Assembly (NCBI RefSeq): GCF_000687475.1
Contig: NC_057316.1
Location: forward strand, 6,076,001 to 6,140,000
Direction of reading: 5' to 3'
Length of the DNA: 64,000 nucleotides
Origin: Ustilaginoidea virens
Taxonomy: Eukaryota > Ascomycota > Sordariomycetes > Hypocreales > Clavicipitaceae
Shown: piece after piece, positions 1 through 11,952 of the stretch
How the letters are laid out: each line of letters begins with the position of its first letter
How positions within the stretch are numbered: position 1 is the first letter of the stretch
Translations under genes and position numbers: made by a program
The notes under the pieces: generated by a model
Told to the model about the DNA's origin: nothing
Seen by the model: the letters and a program-made list of their open reading frames with translations, nothing else
Database searches by the model: none

Positions 1-862
1 CACTAAGGCAGGCTTCAACGCCAAGCCCAAAATAAGGCTATCGCCAACTATGCCCCTAATATTCAACGGATGCATACTAACGGCTGACAATAACGGTATG
101 ACCTTATGCTAAAAAGGGCAAAGTAAGAAGATCACAACTATCGACAAAAATGCGCCTATAGCCTAGCGTAATTATATCGAATAATACGCTCGTGGCGCTT
201 ACGTGGCTACGGTCTGCCAGCCCGAGGCCTCCTTTAACCTATCTATCGCAGCATAACACTAGCAACCTAACCCTAAAGATATCGCGAGGTTGAATAAGCG
301 CCTTCAATGGCAGCGCGATAACTAGGATCGTAGCTTACGGTACATCAATTTGGCCCTTACCACAGCTAAGATCTTTATATTTATTGACGGATCCTTTGCC
401 AATAATAAAGATTTAAGCTCCTAGATTGGTTACGTGATTATGCTAGGGAATGAGGTAGATACTGCGAATAATGCCTTCCAGCTGACCGGTAACATCATTA
501 CTTATAGCTCTACAAAAAGTAAGCGGGTAACGCATAGCGCACTCGCTTTAGAGCTGTATAGTATGGTGCAAGGGGTCGATATTGCATACGCGATAGGCAC
601 GACCCTCAATATAATTACTAGCAGGCTAGGATTGCCGAAGATCCCTACGGTTATATATACGGATTCGTTTTCGCTATACGAATGCCTTATTAAGCTAGGT
701 ACTACCAAGGAAAAGAGGCTTATAATAGATATTATAGCCCTGCGATAGTTATATGAGCGCCGGGAGATTTATAAGATCCGTTAGATCAATAGGAATAATA
801 ATCTCGCCGATGTAATAACTAAAGGAACGCCTAATAAAGCCCTTAAGACCTTTATCGACTGA
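1..862 (+). pseudogene. Ty1/copia retrotransposon polyprotein 3' fragment (reverse transcriptase end plus RNase H), degraded
   Basis: One continuous reading frame, entered by about position 191, matches the end of a fungal copia-type Pol protein: a segment with the residues CQPEASF, then the RNase H motif IDGSFANN near 385-408, then a terminal NNLADVITKG segment near 790-825. No frameshift is seen, but the frame is broken by TAA/TAG codons at about 182, 254, 260, 323, 422, 746 and 782. These fall where glutamine or tryptophan is expected, as C-to-T (RIP-type) mutation would give. The 5' part lies outside the window; the TGA at 860 is probably the natural end. The family assignment rests on recalled motifs. 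The copy cannot encode an active protein. Confidence 0.8.
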
Positions 863-1547
863 AATCAGGCTATTATATGTATAGAGGGGTAGGTAAAGAG
901 GCCGGTCAATATCTGACTGCGTTTGGAAGGTATTGGTGATATTATAGGTGGCAAATATGTGGATTTTCCTATGTTCAATATTGTATTGTTTTACTGCGTT
1001 TACTACTGCCCCTTTTTGCCCCTTTATTTTAGCTACGATATTCAACATACCGGCTATACGGTATGAGCCTGTACAAGCCGGCCGCGCGGCGCGACGGCGT
1101 TATCGGCGGCACAACCTGCCGAGACCGCGCCGCACTTTTCTTTCTATATGTGCGCCTTATATCCCAGCGATTCCAATATTTGCTTCTATAAAAAGAGAAG
1201 CTGCTAGTATCGGAATCGCTGTCGTAAGGTGCCCAATTAGGCACATTGCGACGGATATACCGCGTACACCCGATGCGCACGATATAGCCACTTTAGCCCC
1301 TTTTGCCCCTTTACCCCTAAGCCCGGTAGGGCACGCGGGCAGCCCGGCCCGACTGCGCCGATGCACGTGACAACGGCACGCACAAAAAGGCCATATCGTG
1401 TAATTCCTCTTTTACTTCCTTTCTTCCCTCTTAGTTAGTCATAGTTATAATCAAAGAAGTAATTATACCTTTGACCGGTGACCTCACGGTACTTGATACC
1501 ACGCGCGCAACCCTACGTACAACTGGGTACCCCTTGATGTGACACCA
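863..1547. other. Gene-free stretch between transposon remnants
   Basis: This stretch follows the copia fragment and may include its 3' untranslated region or LTR, but I could not find a matching second LTR in the window. Short ORFs on both strands near 950-1370 have no recognisable motifs. A more GC-rich patch (about 1075-1370) is embedded in AT-rich sequence. Confidence 0.4.
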
Positions 1548-1863
1548 ACATAGTGGACTAACCACTACACTAGTAGACTAGCCACCACACTAGTAGACTA
1601 GCTACCACACTAATAGGCCGCCACCACGCTAGTGGGCCACCACGCTAATTTAGCAATGCCACACCTTTTTAACAAGGCCTACTTTAAGGCCTACCTTACT
1701 TGATATACAGTAAATAATCCACTGAAAATCCTTAAGGTAAAAGGCAAAGGCCTAAGGTTGGTAGGACTACCGTAAGTCCAAGAGGCGGTATAAGGGCCAG
1801 AAGGTCAGTAAGCCAGTAGGGCATTAGACCAGCAGTCTAGTAGGCTACTATAGGATTTTAACA
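1548..1863. repeat. Direct repeat copy A: short-unit tandem array plus about 220 bp unique-sequence tail
   Basis: A degenerate array of units around CCACCACGCTAGTGGG (about 1548-1650) is followed by a tail that begins at AATTTAGCAATGCCACACC (about 1647) and ends at AGGATTTTAACA (1863). The tail recurs at about 2617-2820 at high identity. Copy A carries a small internal duplication (AAGGCCTAC twice near 1673-1690) absent from copy B. Confidence 0.75.
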
Positions 1864-2380
1864 ACCCTACTTAGGTTATCTTTTCTAACGAGACTTCTAT
1901 AGCCAACCAAGTACTAAATATACCAATATAGATATTCCGGAAGCCTCACAAACGATTTAATAAGGGTCTTATTGCAATTCTAAAGGTCACTATAAAAGCA
2001 AAGCCTTACTAGCTAGCTAGATGGCACAAGACAGTCTGCGACCTGTGAACTAATCTTAGTATAAATACTAGATTTTTCACTAAGTCCTAAGACTATACAA
2101 GTGCTATAAAGCAGGGCAAGTGTAAAGGCAAGGCAAATATAAGATAACCAGAAAAACGCAGGGAAGGTAAGAAGTTAAGAGGCATATAGTGCATTAACAG
2201 ACTTGATTGTGCTGCCCTTCAACTATCTAGAAAGAAGGGGGAAAGCTATCCTATATATACACGAAGGAGGGGTGGGCCCAGGCATCCAAGGTAGCCAGTA
2301 AGAAAGCTCCTCGTAATGCTCGCTTTGCCACTTATATAATATATCAGCAGCCCCACTATATCGGGCCTTTTCAACCACCC
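1864..2380. other. Spacer between the two direct repeat copies
   Basis: About 520 bp of AT-rich DNA with many stops in every frame. A purine-rich stretch (AAGGAGGGGTGGG, near 2263) lies upstream of copy B and could resemble a polypurine tract, but no tRNA-complementary primer site was identified after copy A, so an LTR interpretation is unproven. Confidence 0.4.
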
Positions 2381-2820
2381 TAACCACCGCACTAGTAACT
2401 AGTCACCGCACTAGTAACTAGCCACCACGCTAGTGACTAACCACCACACTAGTGGACTAGCCACCACGCTAGTAGGCCACTACGCTAATTTAGCAATGCC
2501 ACACCACGCTAGTAGGCCGCCACCACGCTAGTAGGCAACCACGCTAGTAAGCCGCCACCACGCTAGTAGGCAACCACGCTAGTAAGCCGCCACCACGCTA
2601 GTAGGCAACCACGCTAATTTAGCAATGCCACACCTTTTTAATAAGGCCTACCTTACTTGATATACAGTAAATAATCCACTGAAAATCCTTAAGGTAAAAG
2701 GCAAAGGCCTAAGGTTGGTAAGACTACCGTAAGTCTAAGGGGCGATATAAGGGCCAGAAGGTCAGTAAGCCAGTAGGGCATTAGGCCAGCAGCCTAGTAG
2801 GCTACTATAGGATTTTAACA
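2381..2820. repeat. Direct repeat copy B: longer tandem array plus the same tail
   Basis: The array (about 2381-2625) holds more units than copy A, including a higher-order unit CCACCACGCTAGTAGG plus CAACCACGCTAGTAAGCCG repeated about three times. The tail then matches copy A and ends at the same AGGATTTTAACA, where it directly abuts the truncated transposase. Confidence 0.75.
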
Positions 2821-3330
2821 GGTCTTATTAATCTTACTTGCTATGTCAAGTCACTATTATCTATTATAGCTTGAGGGACTATTTATCGCACTAGCCGAAG
2901 CCCTATTATCATTATAGAACGCGATAAATAGTTTGCTAGAAAGGGATTTATAGCGCAAAGCTATCAGAAGGCTTTATCTGAAGGTCTTTTACCTATTTTT
3001 GACGGCATAAGGCTTTTCTAGCAAGATAACGCGAAAATTCATATTTGCACTAGTACGGCTCATTGGCTTTCTGAGCATGCAATTATGCAGATTGAATGGC
3101 CTATACATTCGCCTGATTTAAACCCTATTGAGTATATATAGAAAGCTCTAAAGTAGGAATTAGTAACTACTAACCTTTATCTATCTAATCTTAAAAAGAA
3201 TGAGACGTATAAGGCTGAATTAACTGAATGTATTAAAAAAGCGTGGGCAGTAATACCACAGGCCTTAATTACGAGGCTAATTGAGTTAATACTATAGCGC
3301 TTACACGCTATTATTCGCGCACGTGGTTAG
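2821..3330 (+). pseudogene. Tc1/mariner-type DDE transposase, C-terminal fragment, degraded
   Basis: In a single frame (phase of position 3001) the translation shows the hallmarks of the Tc1 catalytic core: a stretch starting ERDK near 2917, QDNAKIH after 3019, and HSPDLNPIEYI near 3105-3135, followed by the usual basic helical tail. The frame is interrupted by stops near 2872, 2929, 3019, 3139, 3154, 3295 and 3328. Several sit at expected tryptophan positions (TGG to TAG or TGA), as in the copia fragment. The N-terminal half, including DNA-binding helices and the first catalytic Asp region, is missing; the break coincides with the end of direct repeat B. No terminal inverted repeats were found. 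Confidence 0.82.
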
Positions 3331-5802
3331 TATACTAAATATTAATCGCGAAAAGTAGGGCTATTTGCCACATCTTGTTTTATTAGAATTAATTCATTAC
3401 TACCTAAGTTGTGGCTATTTGAATTCTTCCGCGATAATATAGTAATGGTGTTGATGTGGGGTTGTTCGTGCATTAATGAACACCTACTGTATGTATGTCT
3501 GGACTCTGGAGAGACTGGTACATATTATGGGACGCCAGACACAGTTACATCACAGCTTGTCGCCCGTTGACAGGTGAGATAGCATCGTAGCCCAGTATTT
3601 CCCATTGACTCGCACACCAAAATTCTTCCCAAACTCCTCCATTTTTGAGACTGTATATACATGCAATGCAGGGTGCCAGGACAGCTAGGAGCGTCACAGA
3701 AACAGCTTGGTCCTTTTGATAATGGTAGCCACCAGTCAGGGTATGCAGCTTCAACGCCGGGCAGGACAGCAAAAGATGACCAATCAAACTTTGCATCATG
3801 TCAATACGTAACCCCTAGGAACATATATTCACATTCATCTTGCAAACTTGCAGAAGGACTGGCGGCGTTCCCAAATCAACACTTGAGCACCAACATACCA
3901 CAACCGAATAGTAACATTGACGTCCGAGGTCTCACAGAAAATTACAAACCCCTCTCAATGGGTTTTCCATCCGAGGTTGATGGTTAAAACGACGAGATGA
4001 TGCTATGCCGAGGCTCATCCATCATAATCGGGTCGAGCCATGACGGGGAAGAGCGCCTTAAGAAAAAGTCAGCGATGTGTTTGCTTCACGTCAGTTCAGC
4101 ATTGTTGCTGACACAGCTTTGTGGCCCGTTGTTTGGTCATCGTCGTCTCAAAAGTCGGTTGTGCCATCCCCTTCGCTTGTCTCCGGATCTGGCTCGATGG
4201 GAATCGGCAGAGTAGGCTGTGGCGTCTCGGCCCTATGGTTCATTATGATTCGGGAAGAGAACGAAGAACTGGTGCTTGATGAGTTGACGGCTGTTAAAGG
4301 TATCCTGAACCGTTCACGATGGCCTCTGGAATGCAGGTGAAAGTGGATGTACGGATTCGGATGCCCGAGATGCAAGAGCTTTGAAATGACTACCTCCTAC
4401 AGTACCTACCTCTACCTGTACGCCGAACCTGAGGCATCCACTTCGAAATACCTACCAGTCAGCTTGTAGTAGGTCGACGGGAAGTTGCAGTCGACAAGTT
4501 GACAAGTTACAGTTTGACCTGACGTAAGCGACCAAGGTGGCGCCATGGAAAACAAAAGGTGCGTTGACGTCAGGCCATCCGGAGTACACCGTAGCCATTC
4601 TACACTGCTACTGTATACGAAGCAAGGGGGGGATGCAGACAACATTCGATGAATTGTTCCGTGACGATTGTGCGCCCACGGCAAATGCCAACCTCTGGTC
4701 ATTTGCATGCAGTTGCTGGCAACAAGTGCTGGGGAAGGGTGTGTGTGTCTGTCAGCTTGACAGGTATGCTTCGCATGCTGACGGAGAAAGACTTCCGTAT
4801 TGGCTACATGTCGACGGGGAGTGATCGAATCTACGACTTAAACGTCGACGGGTCACACCACACTTCTTGGCAGAGGACAGTAGAACAAGTTTCATACCAG
4901 CGCTCACAAGGCTGCATCCACATCAAAGATATTGCTGCTTACCATGGCAAAATGCTTGCCATGATTTAGGAATCAGGATGTAGCCTGACGGAGCAGCTCA
5001 AAGAAGCATCCACCAGAACGGGACAGATGGTGGGGCCGCCAGCTGCCAGTTCCGCACTGTCTCGTCCATTTCGCGAAACTTCTTCCTCGTCGCATTTCTA
5101 GAGAATTGCATCGACGTGCAGTTGACCTTTGCTGCCCTCCTCTACTCCCTTGACGGGTGCCGCCGCTTGAACTCCCCAGAAATCCATCTACGCCAAAGTC
5201 GTCCCGTCGTTCACACTCTGCCGAGAGCACCACTTAGTTGGCGGCGCCACTTGCGCACACTTGCGCAGCCAACAAACTTTGAGCCCTCGCACCAACAATC
5301 ACAAGCTCACCACCACATGTCCGAGGCTCCGAGTTTTCCGCACGCGTAGCCATTATCAACTTTTCCCATCGTCGACAGCCACATTTCTACTCCGTGCCTC
5401 TAAAGAGCTTAGTTTCATTCGTACGCACACTGCACACTGCACACTGCACACTGCACACTGCACACTGCACACTGCACACCATCCGAACTCAAAGGGTTCT
5501 GACATCTGCAGATGGAGCAACCTGTTTGCGGATCGCCGATTGAAAGCCGTCCGCATTTTGCTCCCACGAATGGTGCTGCTCGTCATGACCTGTCATCAAG
5601 TGCCAATGCTGACCTGCTCAGCAGCTCGTGGGGTTGCTCCCCTTGCTCCTTGGCCTCGTCATGGTTTAAATAACTATCTGCGGCTGCCGTGCTACTTCTT
5701 ATGGGCTTTTTTTTGTTGGTTATGTATATATGTTCACCGTCGAACTCAAAGCCATTCTTGACAGCTTCAGCAGCAAGTTGAGTAGCTCTGAAACATTACC
5801 CA
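3331..5802. other. Intergenic region upstream of phosphoketolase; no gene seen
   Basis: AT-rich transposon DNA gives way to balanced base composition at about 3450. ORFs here are short, overlap on both strands and show no family motif. The last few hundred bases before 5803 should contain the phosphoketolase promoter; a CACACTG array lies at 5425-5479. Confidence 0.5.
5425..5479. repeat. Heptamer microsatellite (CACACTG)n
   Basis: About seven and a half near-perfect copies of a 7-bp unit, roughly 330 bp upstream of the phosphoketolase start codon, so in its promoter or 5' leader. Confidence 0.9.
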
Positions 5803-8452
5803 ATGGGTGACGAACAGTCAATCCGGGCCTTTGGCCCAGCTCGTTCCACCGTCAGGGGCTCTCCATTGAGTGCATCTGACTTGTCCCTATACAATGACTA
5901 TTTCAAGGCCAGTTGCTACCTGGCGCTTGGTATGATTTATCTGCGAGATAATCCACTGCTTCGCGAGCCTTTGAAAAGAGAACACTTGAAGCTTCGGCTG
6001 CTCGGACACTTTGGATCTGCTCCTGGCCAGATCTTCACCTATATGCACTTCAACCGCCTCATCAACAAGTACGACTTGGATGCCTACTTTGTGTCAGGTC
6101 CCGGACACGGCGCACCAGCTGTGCTGTCACAGTCATATCTCGAAGGCGTTTACTCCGAGGTCTATCCTGAAAAGTCTCTAGACCTTCAAGGTGTCCAAAA
6201 GTTCTTCAAATACTTTTCCTTCCCCGGGGGTATTGGATCCCACGCAACCCCAGAAACCCCGGGTTCCATCCACGAGGGAGGTGAGTTGGGGTACTCAATT
6301 TCCCACGCCTTCGGCTCGGTTTTTGACCACCCGAACCTGATCGCCCTCACCATGGTTGGTGATGGTGAGGCCGAGACTGGCCCTCTGGCCACATCCTGGC
6401 ACTCAAACAAGTTCCTAAACCCGATTACCGACGGGGCCGTTTTGCCCATCTTGCACCTCAATGGCTACAAGATCAACAATCCCACCATTCTTGCTCGTAT
6501 TTCTCATGATGAGTTGAAGAGCCTGTTTGTCGGATATGGGTGGGAGCCCTTCTTCGTCGAGGGCGACGAGTTGGACAGTATGCATCAGGCCATGGCCGCC
6601 ACCCTGGAACACTGTGTTGGGCTTATCAAGAACTACCAGAAGAACGCTAGAGATGGCGGCAAGGCCTACCGCCCCCGATGGCCCATGGTTGTGCTCAGAA
6701 CGCCCAAGGGATGGACTGCCCCTCGCAAAGTTGATGATAACTATCTCGAGGGTTTCTGGCGAGCCCATCAGGTTCCCATCACCGATGCCAACACCAACGC
6801 CGAGCATATGAAAGTCCTTGAAGACTGGATGCGCAGCTACGAACCCGACAGACTTTTCGATGAAAACGGTGCCCCAATCGCCGCATTGCGAACTCTTTGC
6901 CCCAAGGGCCAACGCCGCATGAGCGCCAACCCGGTAACCAACGGCGGCCTCATCAAGAAACCACTCAAAATGCCCGATTTCAGAAATTACGCCATCATGG
7001 TCGACCAGCCAGGAGCTACAATGACAGGAAGCATGGCCAACTTTGCGGGTTTTTTGAGAGACATTATAGCTCAGAATCGCCACAACTTCCGACTTTTCGG
7101 TCCAGATGAAACTGAGTCAAACAAACTAGCTCGCGTTTACGAAGCCGGCAAGAAGGTATGGATGGGAGACTATTTCGAGGAGGACGCCAATGGTGGCAAC
7201 CTCTCCATGGCCGGAAGGGTTATGGAGATGCTCTCTGAGCACACTTGTGAGGGTTGGCTTGAAGGCTATATTCTTAGTGGTCGCCATGGCTTGTTGAACA
7301 GCTACGAACCCTTTATCCACGTTATTGACTCCATGGTCAACCAGGTAAGCGTTTGAAGATCCTTGACCAGCCTTCTTGGGGAAGTTTTTATTTTTCACCC
7401 TCTTTGTACTTGTTTATAACATGGGGAAACTTCAGCATTGCAAGTGGATCGAAAAATGCCTCGAGGTCGAGTGGCGAGTCAAGGTTTCCTCGCTCAACAT
7501 TCTTCTCACAGCTCTTGTTTGGAGACAGGACCACAATGGTTTCACTCACCAGGATCCGGGCTTTCTGGATGTGATAGCAAACAAGAGTCCTGAAGTTGTC
7601 CGAATATACTTGCCGCCGGATGGCAACTGCCTGTTGTCTGGTAGGTCGTGTGCCAAGATTGCTACTACCAGCATGCCAGGTTTGATATGCTGACTAAAAA
7701 TTTTTAACTTTAAATTTTTTCTAAATTCACTAGTGATGGATCATTGCTTCAAATCCAACAATTACGTCAACGTCATTGTCGCAGACAAGCAGGACCATCT
7801 CCAGTTCTTGGACATGGACAGCGCAGTCCAGCACTGCACCAAGGGCATCGGCATCTGGCCCAAGTTCAGCTCTGATACTGGGAAGGAGCCGGATCTCATC
7901 ATGGCCTCGTGTGGCGACATAAGCACTCAAGAATCGCTTGCGGCGACTGACCTCCTGCTCAACTACTTTCCCGATCTCAAGATCCGGTTCGTTAACGTGG
8001 TCGATCTTTTCAAGCTCATCCACCCATCCGACCATCCCCACGGGCTCAACGACGTCGAATGGTTGAGCTTGTTCACTGACAACACGCCCATCATCTTCAA
8101 CTTCCACAGCTACCCATGGATGGTCCACCGACTTACTTATAAGCGACCGGGCAGTCATCACCTGCATGTCCGCGGCTACCGCGAAAAGGGCAACATTGAC
8201 ACGCCGCTGGAGCTTGCCATCCGCAACCAGACTGATCGATTCAGCCTTGCCATAGCCGCCATTGACCGCCTGCCTGAGCTACGTAATCGTGGCGCCGCAG
8301 CCAGGCAGACCTTGTTGGATGAGCAGATATCTGCACGGAACGAAGCCTTTGAGATGGGCATGGACCCGCCCGCTCTGACCAAGTGGACTTGGCATCGAGA
8401 TGGGTTGTGGATGAAGGCGACTGAAAGGGCTGCCTCGCACGCTGCTAAGTGA
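5803..8452 (+). CDS. Phosphoketolase (xylulose-5-phosphate/fructose-6-phosphate phosphoketolase), three exons
   Basis: Exons 5803-7344, 7436-7640 and 7734-8452 give 821 residues, the usual length for the family. The enzyme is a cytosolic thiamine-diphosphate enzyme that cleaves xylulose 5-phosphate (or fructose 6-phosphate) with phosphate to acetyl phosphate plus glyceraldehyde 3-phosphate (or erythrose 4-phosphate), bypassing lower glycolysis. Visible motifs are SGPGHGAPA early in the N-terminal domain, the ThDP-binding GDGEAETGP near residue 186, and the C-terminal run from [13 protein letters not shown] to [11 protein letters not shown] that spans exon 2. Intron 1 (7345-7435, GTAAGC..CAG) is phase 0; intron 2 (7641-7733, GTAGGT..TAG) splits a Val codon. 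The start at 5803 is the first ATG of the conserved frame. A 42-T run follows six bases after the stop codon. Confidence 0.96.
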
Positions 8453-8455
8453 GAC

Positions 8456-8502
<47 letters not shown>

Positions 8503-9312
8503 TTACCCTCCTTTCATCTTTAGTTTGTCATGACGCAAACAAGCCAGGAGCTGTTTCGGTGGTACAGGTGGTGTATTGGGTTGAAAATACGGATTTGTCT
8601 GTCGTTGGTACATGGGGTGCCGAATATGGATTTTCCCGAGTGCTATTCTTTTTTCTATTTGTTTTTTGTTTTTCCTCTTGGTGGAAGAAGAAGAGAGAAT
8701 GTCCAACGGTCGAAAACATAGTGATTTTCCAAGCCCACTGCTTGCTTACTTCCGCGCTAGTGTGTATGTTCAATCTACGCGTTGAATACACTCTCTTTGT
8801 TTGTTGGCCCAAATCTGCACTCGCCCCCCTTGCCCCCTGGTGAAGTCGGATGGGCCCGCGGCTGATTTAGCGCTAGACGGTTCGGGATAATCATCCCCAG
8901 GTGGCTAAGATTCACGAGAGACAGCACCGGGTTTTAACGAGCCGCACAGACTTGGTGGGACGAGGGTCCTGCACCAGGAAGGAGTGCGCCACCGACAATC
9001 ATACATGCTTGCAAAACAAAGTTCGACACCAGCTACCGAGGGCACCCGATCCCGGTCACTCACCATTACCGTCATCGAGTGCAGACGGAGAAAGCAGTCG
9101 GGACGGCAGAGGACTTGCCGAATCAACTTTTCAAGGCAAGTCTATAGTTTTCCCCCATCTATCAAAGAAAAAAAAAAGCCACGCTATTTACAGATGATGC
9201 AGATAGAAAAAAATTAAATAAAATAAAAGGCTCCCCGGGGAAAGAGGAAGAGGGGGGTAGTTGCACGCAGAAGCAGCCTCCTTTTTGGTCCAGTGTTGGT
9301 CAAGAACTTGCT
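8453..9312. other. Intergenic, convergent 3' ends of phosphoketolase and MFS transporter
   Basis: Contains the 3' flanks of both genes and a 42-base poly(T) run at 8458-8499. No motif-bearing ORF was seen. Confidence 0.6.
8458..8499. repeat. Poly(T) homopolymer, 42 bases
   Basis: An uninterrupted run of T begins six bases after the phosphoketolase stop. It is the longest homopolymer in the window. Confidence 0.9.
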
Positions 9313-10965
9313 TTAGACCTTGACCAACTTGGGCCCGACGAGGATAAACCTCGCTGCGACAAAGAAACAGGCGCCGATCAACATGGTGAAGCCGCAAAAC
9401 AGCTGCAAGCCCAAGTAGCTGCCTCCCTGGGCGGACACAATGGCGCCTCCGATTGGGCTTCCCGTCAATGCACCGAAGGACATGATAGCGAAGGCGGTGC
9501 CGACGCGAGTGCCAACCTGGCTGATGTCGGAAATCTGAGCAATGAGCGTCGGGCCGAGCGAGATGAAGGCCCCGGACGAGAAGCCAAAGATGATCATGAA
9601 GACGATGATGCCAGCCGTGTTGTCGACGGGGGTCCACACTGCCAGGCAGAAGACGGCGGACAGAAAAGTGATGCCGATCATGACGTTGTAGCGGCCGATT
9701 TTGTCGGCGACGATGCCGGGGATGATACGACCAAAGATGCTAGACCGCTGGGTATTAGACAAGAGAGAAAAAAAAAAAAAAGGAACACATGTCATTTCAA
9801 AACGCTGAAAGATTGTGGAGGCGAAGAGCGGAAAGGAATAAGGCCCAAGACGGCGTACCTGACGGCATTCAGAATGGGAAGAAGATAAGGAATCAAGGTC
9901 GGTGACGTCCCGGCAGCTCGCGCCTGCAACAGAGCGTAGTTGAAGGGCAAAAACATGCCCCACATGAAGAAGAACAGAGCAACAACGGTGACGGACATGC
10001 GGGCATCCTTCAAGGCATCCAGATACTCTGAGAGTTGGAAGGGCCGAGGGCGAGGAGGCAGTCTCGACTTGACGGTGAGGCAGGCAACGGACATCAAGGC
10101 GAGGAACATGAAGGCCATGACGCGCATCATCCAGGGGAAGCCGATGCTCCTGATGAGATGGGTCATCATGATGGGCAGGACGACGCCGCCGAGAGAAGAC
10201 CCGGACACCATGGTGCCGAAGGCAAAGGCGCGGCGCTTGAGGAACCAGGACACGAGGGACGACATGCAGGCGTTGAAGACGGCGCTGGACCCAATGGCGG
10301 CGACGACGGCCTGCGCCAGGAAGAACTGGTAGTACTCGTTGCACAGGGACACCATCATCAGGCCGAAGACGTAGGAGAACATGCCGCCCCAGAGGAGCCA
10401 CCGGGGGCCGTAGTTGTCGTAGATTCTCCCAAACTTGAGAAACGCAGACGAGTCAGCTCTGCGGTCCCTGCCGCCGGGGCGGCCGTCCAACTCGCGCGTG
10501 GGAGAAGAAGGGGGAAGGGGGAAGGGGGAAGGGGGAAGGGGGGTTTGCTTGTATACGTACGATTGTGCCGCAAAAGATCATCATAAAGGCCTGGCAAGAG
10601 GTGATCCAGCTCACCGTCGAGCTGTTGTACTGCTTCAGGGGCACCGAGACGTAGTACTCGACAAAGACGCCGGTGCAGTTGACGAGGCCAAAGGTGCAGA
10701 ACAGGGCGCACCAGCCGCCCAGCACGACGAGCCAAGCTTCGAGGCCGCCGTCGGGGAAGTCAGCCGCGGCCGCTGGCGGAGGAGGCGTCTGGCGAGGTTG
10801 GGCATGGGCGTGGGCCTTTTCGAGGTCGACGACGCCGGTGCCGTCGTCGCGGTTGCTTGTTTTGCAGACGGAGGACTGGGACGGCGAGCGGCAGCGAGGG
10901 TGGGCGCGCGCGTCGGGCCTGTCGTCGACGGCGGTGGGGGTCTGGGAGTCTACCGAGCTGCCCAT
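9313..10965 (-). CDS. MFS transporter, monocarboxylate-transporter-like family, three exons
   Basis: Exons (minus strand) 10965-10561, 10433-9859 and 9739-9313 encode 468 residues. A hydrophilic N-tail of about 80 residues precedes the family signature [14 protein letters not shown] that opens the first membrane helix; further landmarks are [12 protein letters not shown] across the first splice junction and [19 protein letters not shown] across the second. About 12 membrane helices are expected. Relatives are plasma-membrane carriers for monocarboxylates, riboflavin or secondary metabolites; the substrate here cannot be told. Intron 1 (10560-10434) is phase 0 and carries a pyrimidine-rich CCCCCTT array on the sense strand; intron 2 (9858-9740, GTACGC..TAG) splits a Ser codon. 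No biosynthetic genes adjoin it. Confidence 0.92.
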
Positions 10966-11612
10966 GGTCGATTTCTGTCCCTTTGCTCTGCTGTTTGGAC
11001 GGGGGGTATGTTGTTGATGATGATGATGATGTTGTTGTTGTTATTATTGTTGTTGGTGGTGGTGCCCTTTTTTTTTTTCTTTTTTTTTCTTCTCCCTTGG
11101 TTGATTCGTCTCGACCAGCCTCAACTTTCCATGGCACCACGAGTAACTTGCAAACGGCAAACGGCAAACGGCAACTGGTTCAGCACGCAATGGACTGGCG
11201 CATGCTCCTGTCGAGAAAAGTCCAGTGATTCCCGCGGCTGCGGCAGCTCCCATGGTATTTATCGCCTCGAAGCAACGAACTCGGCTCGGGCCATGCTTGG
11301 TAAGCCCATTGATTGACAAGACAAGACACCCCCAACACACAAAACACACAAACAACACAACAGCAATCCTCGAGCTCTCCCCCGCGCCGCCCAGGTCGGA
11401 GACCGAGCCGAGCCAGGCAGACAGTGGCCAGACTGCGCTGCTAGCTTTGGGGCCATCTCGGTCCACACGGCTTGCGCGTGCGTGAGCAAGAGCAACAGGA
11501 CGGACGGACGGATGTCGTCAAATGGTGGGCAAGGCCACATGGCAGTTTTAGGATGAGGTGCTGGGCGGGGGGGTTTGGCTAGCAGCCTACCATTAGAGCT
11601 TAGGTCAGGTTA

Positions 11613-11660
11613 GGTCAGGCTCAAGCTAGGTCTGGTTAGGTTAGGTTAGGTTAGGTTAGG
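11613..11660. repeat. Interstitial (TTAGG)n array
   Basis: GGTTAGG-type pentamers: about five perfect TTAGG units at 11636-11660, preceded by imperfect ones (GGTCAGG) from about 11600. The unit lacks the third G of the usual fungal telomere repeat TTAGGG. Confidence 0.8.
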
Positions 11661-11871
11661 GACGTTAGGGGGACTTGGAGGCAGCTAGCTGGTTAGCTGC
11701 GCGTCCCGAGTTGACGTCTGGTCCTTCCAACCAACGCTCCTTCCCCCGAGCGAGAAGGGGAGAGGGGGGGAAGGAAGCAGCTTGACGGCCGGCCGGGGCA
11801 GCTGTGCCGGCTGGCTGTCGTGAGGGGCCGCGACTGGAATCGCCGAGCTGGGCCGAGGACAGGAGTCGGCC

Positions 11872-11952
11872 GTCGGCAGTCAGCAGTCAGCAGTCAGCAG
11901 TCAGCAGTCAGCAGTCGGCAGTCAGCAGTCGGCAGTCGGCAGTCGGCAGTCG
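11872..11952. repeat. Heptamer array (CAGCAGT / CGGCAGT)n
   Basis: About eleven tandem 7-bp units with A/G variation at one position, giving a repetitive peptide in any frame; not a gene. Confidence 0.9.

Noticed and set aside
1548..2640. CRISPR-like array
   Set aside because: The repeats are short, degenerate and directly tandem without unique spacers, and the genome is eukaryotic.
1548..2820. The two direct repeats as classical LTRs of the copia element
   Set aside because: No primer-binding site follows copy A, the spacer encodes nothing, and the copia coding fragment lies outside the pair.
9313..10401. 362-codon frame across the MFS gene
   Set aside because: Its first two thirds are out of frame with the real MFS exon 2; only the last part is genuine exon 3.
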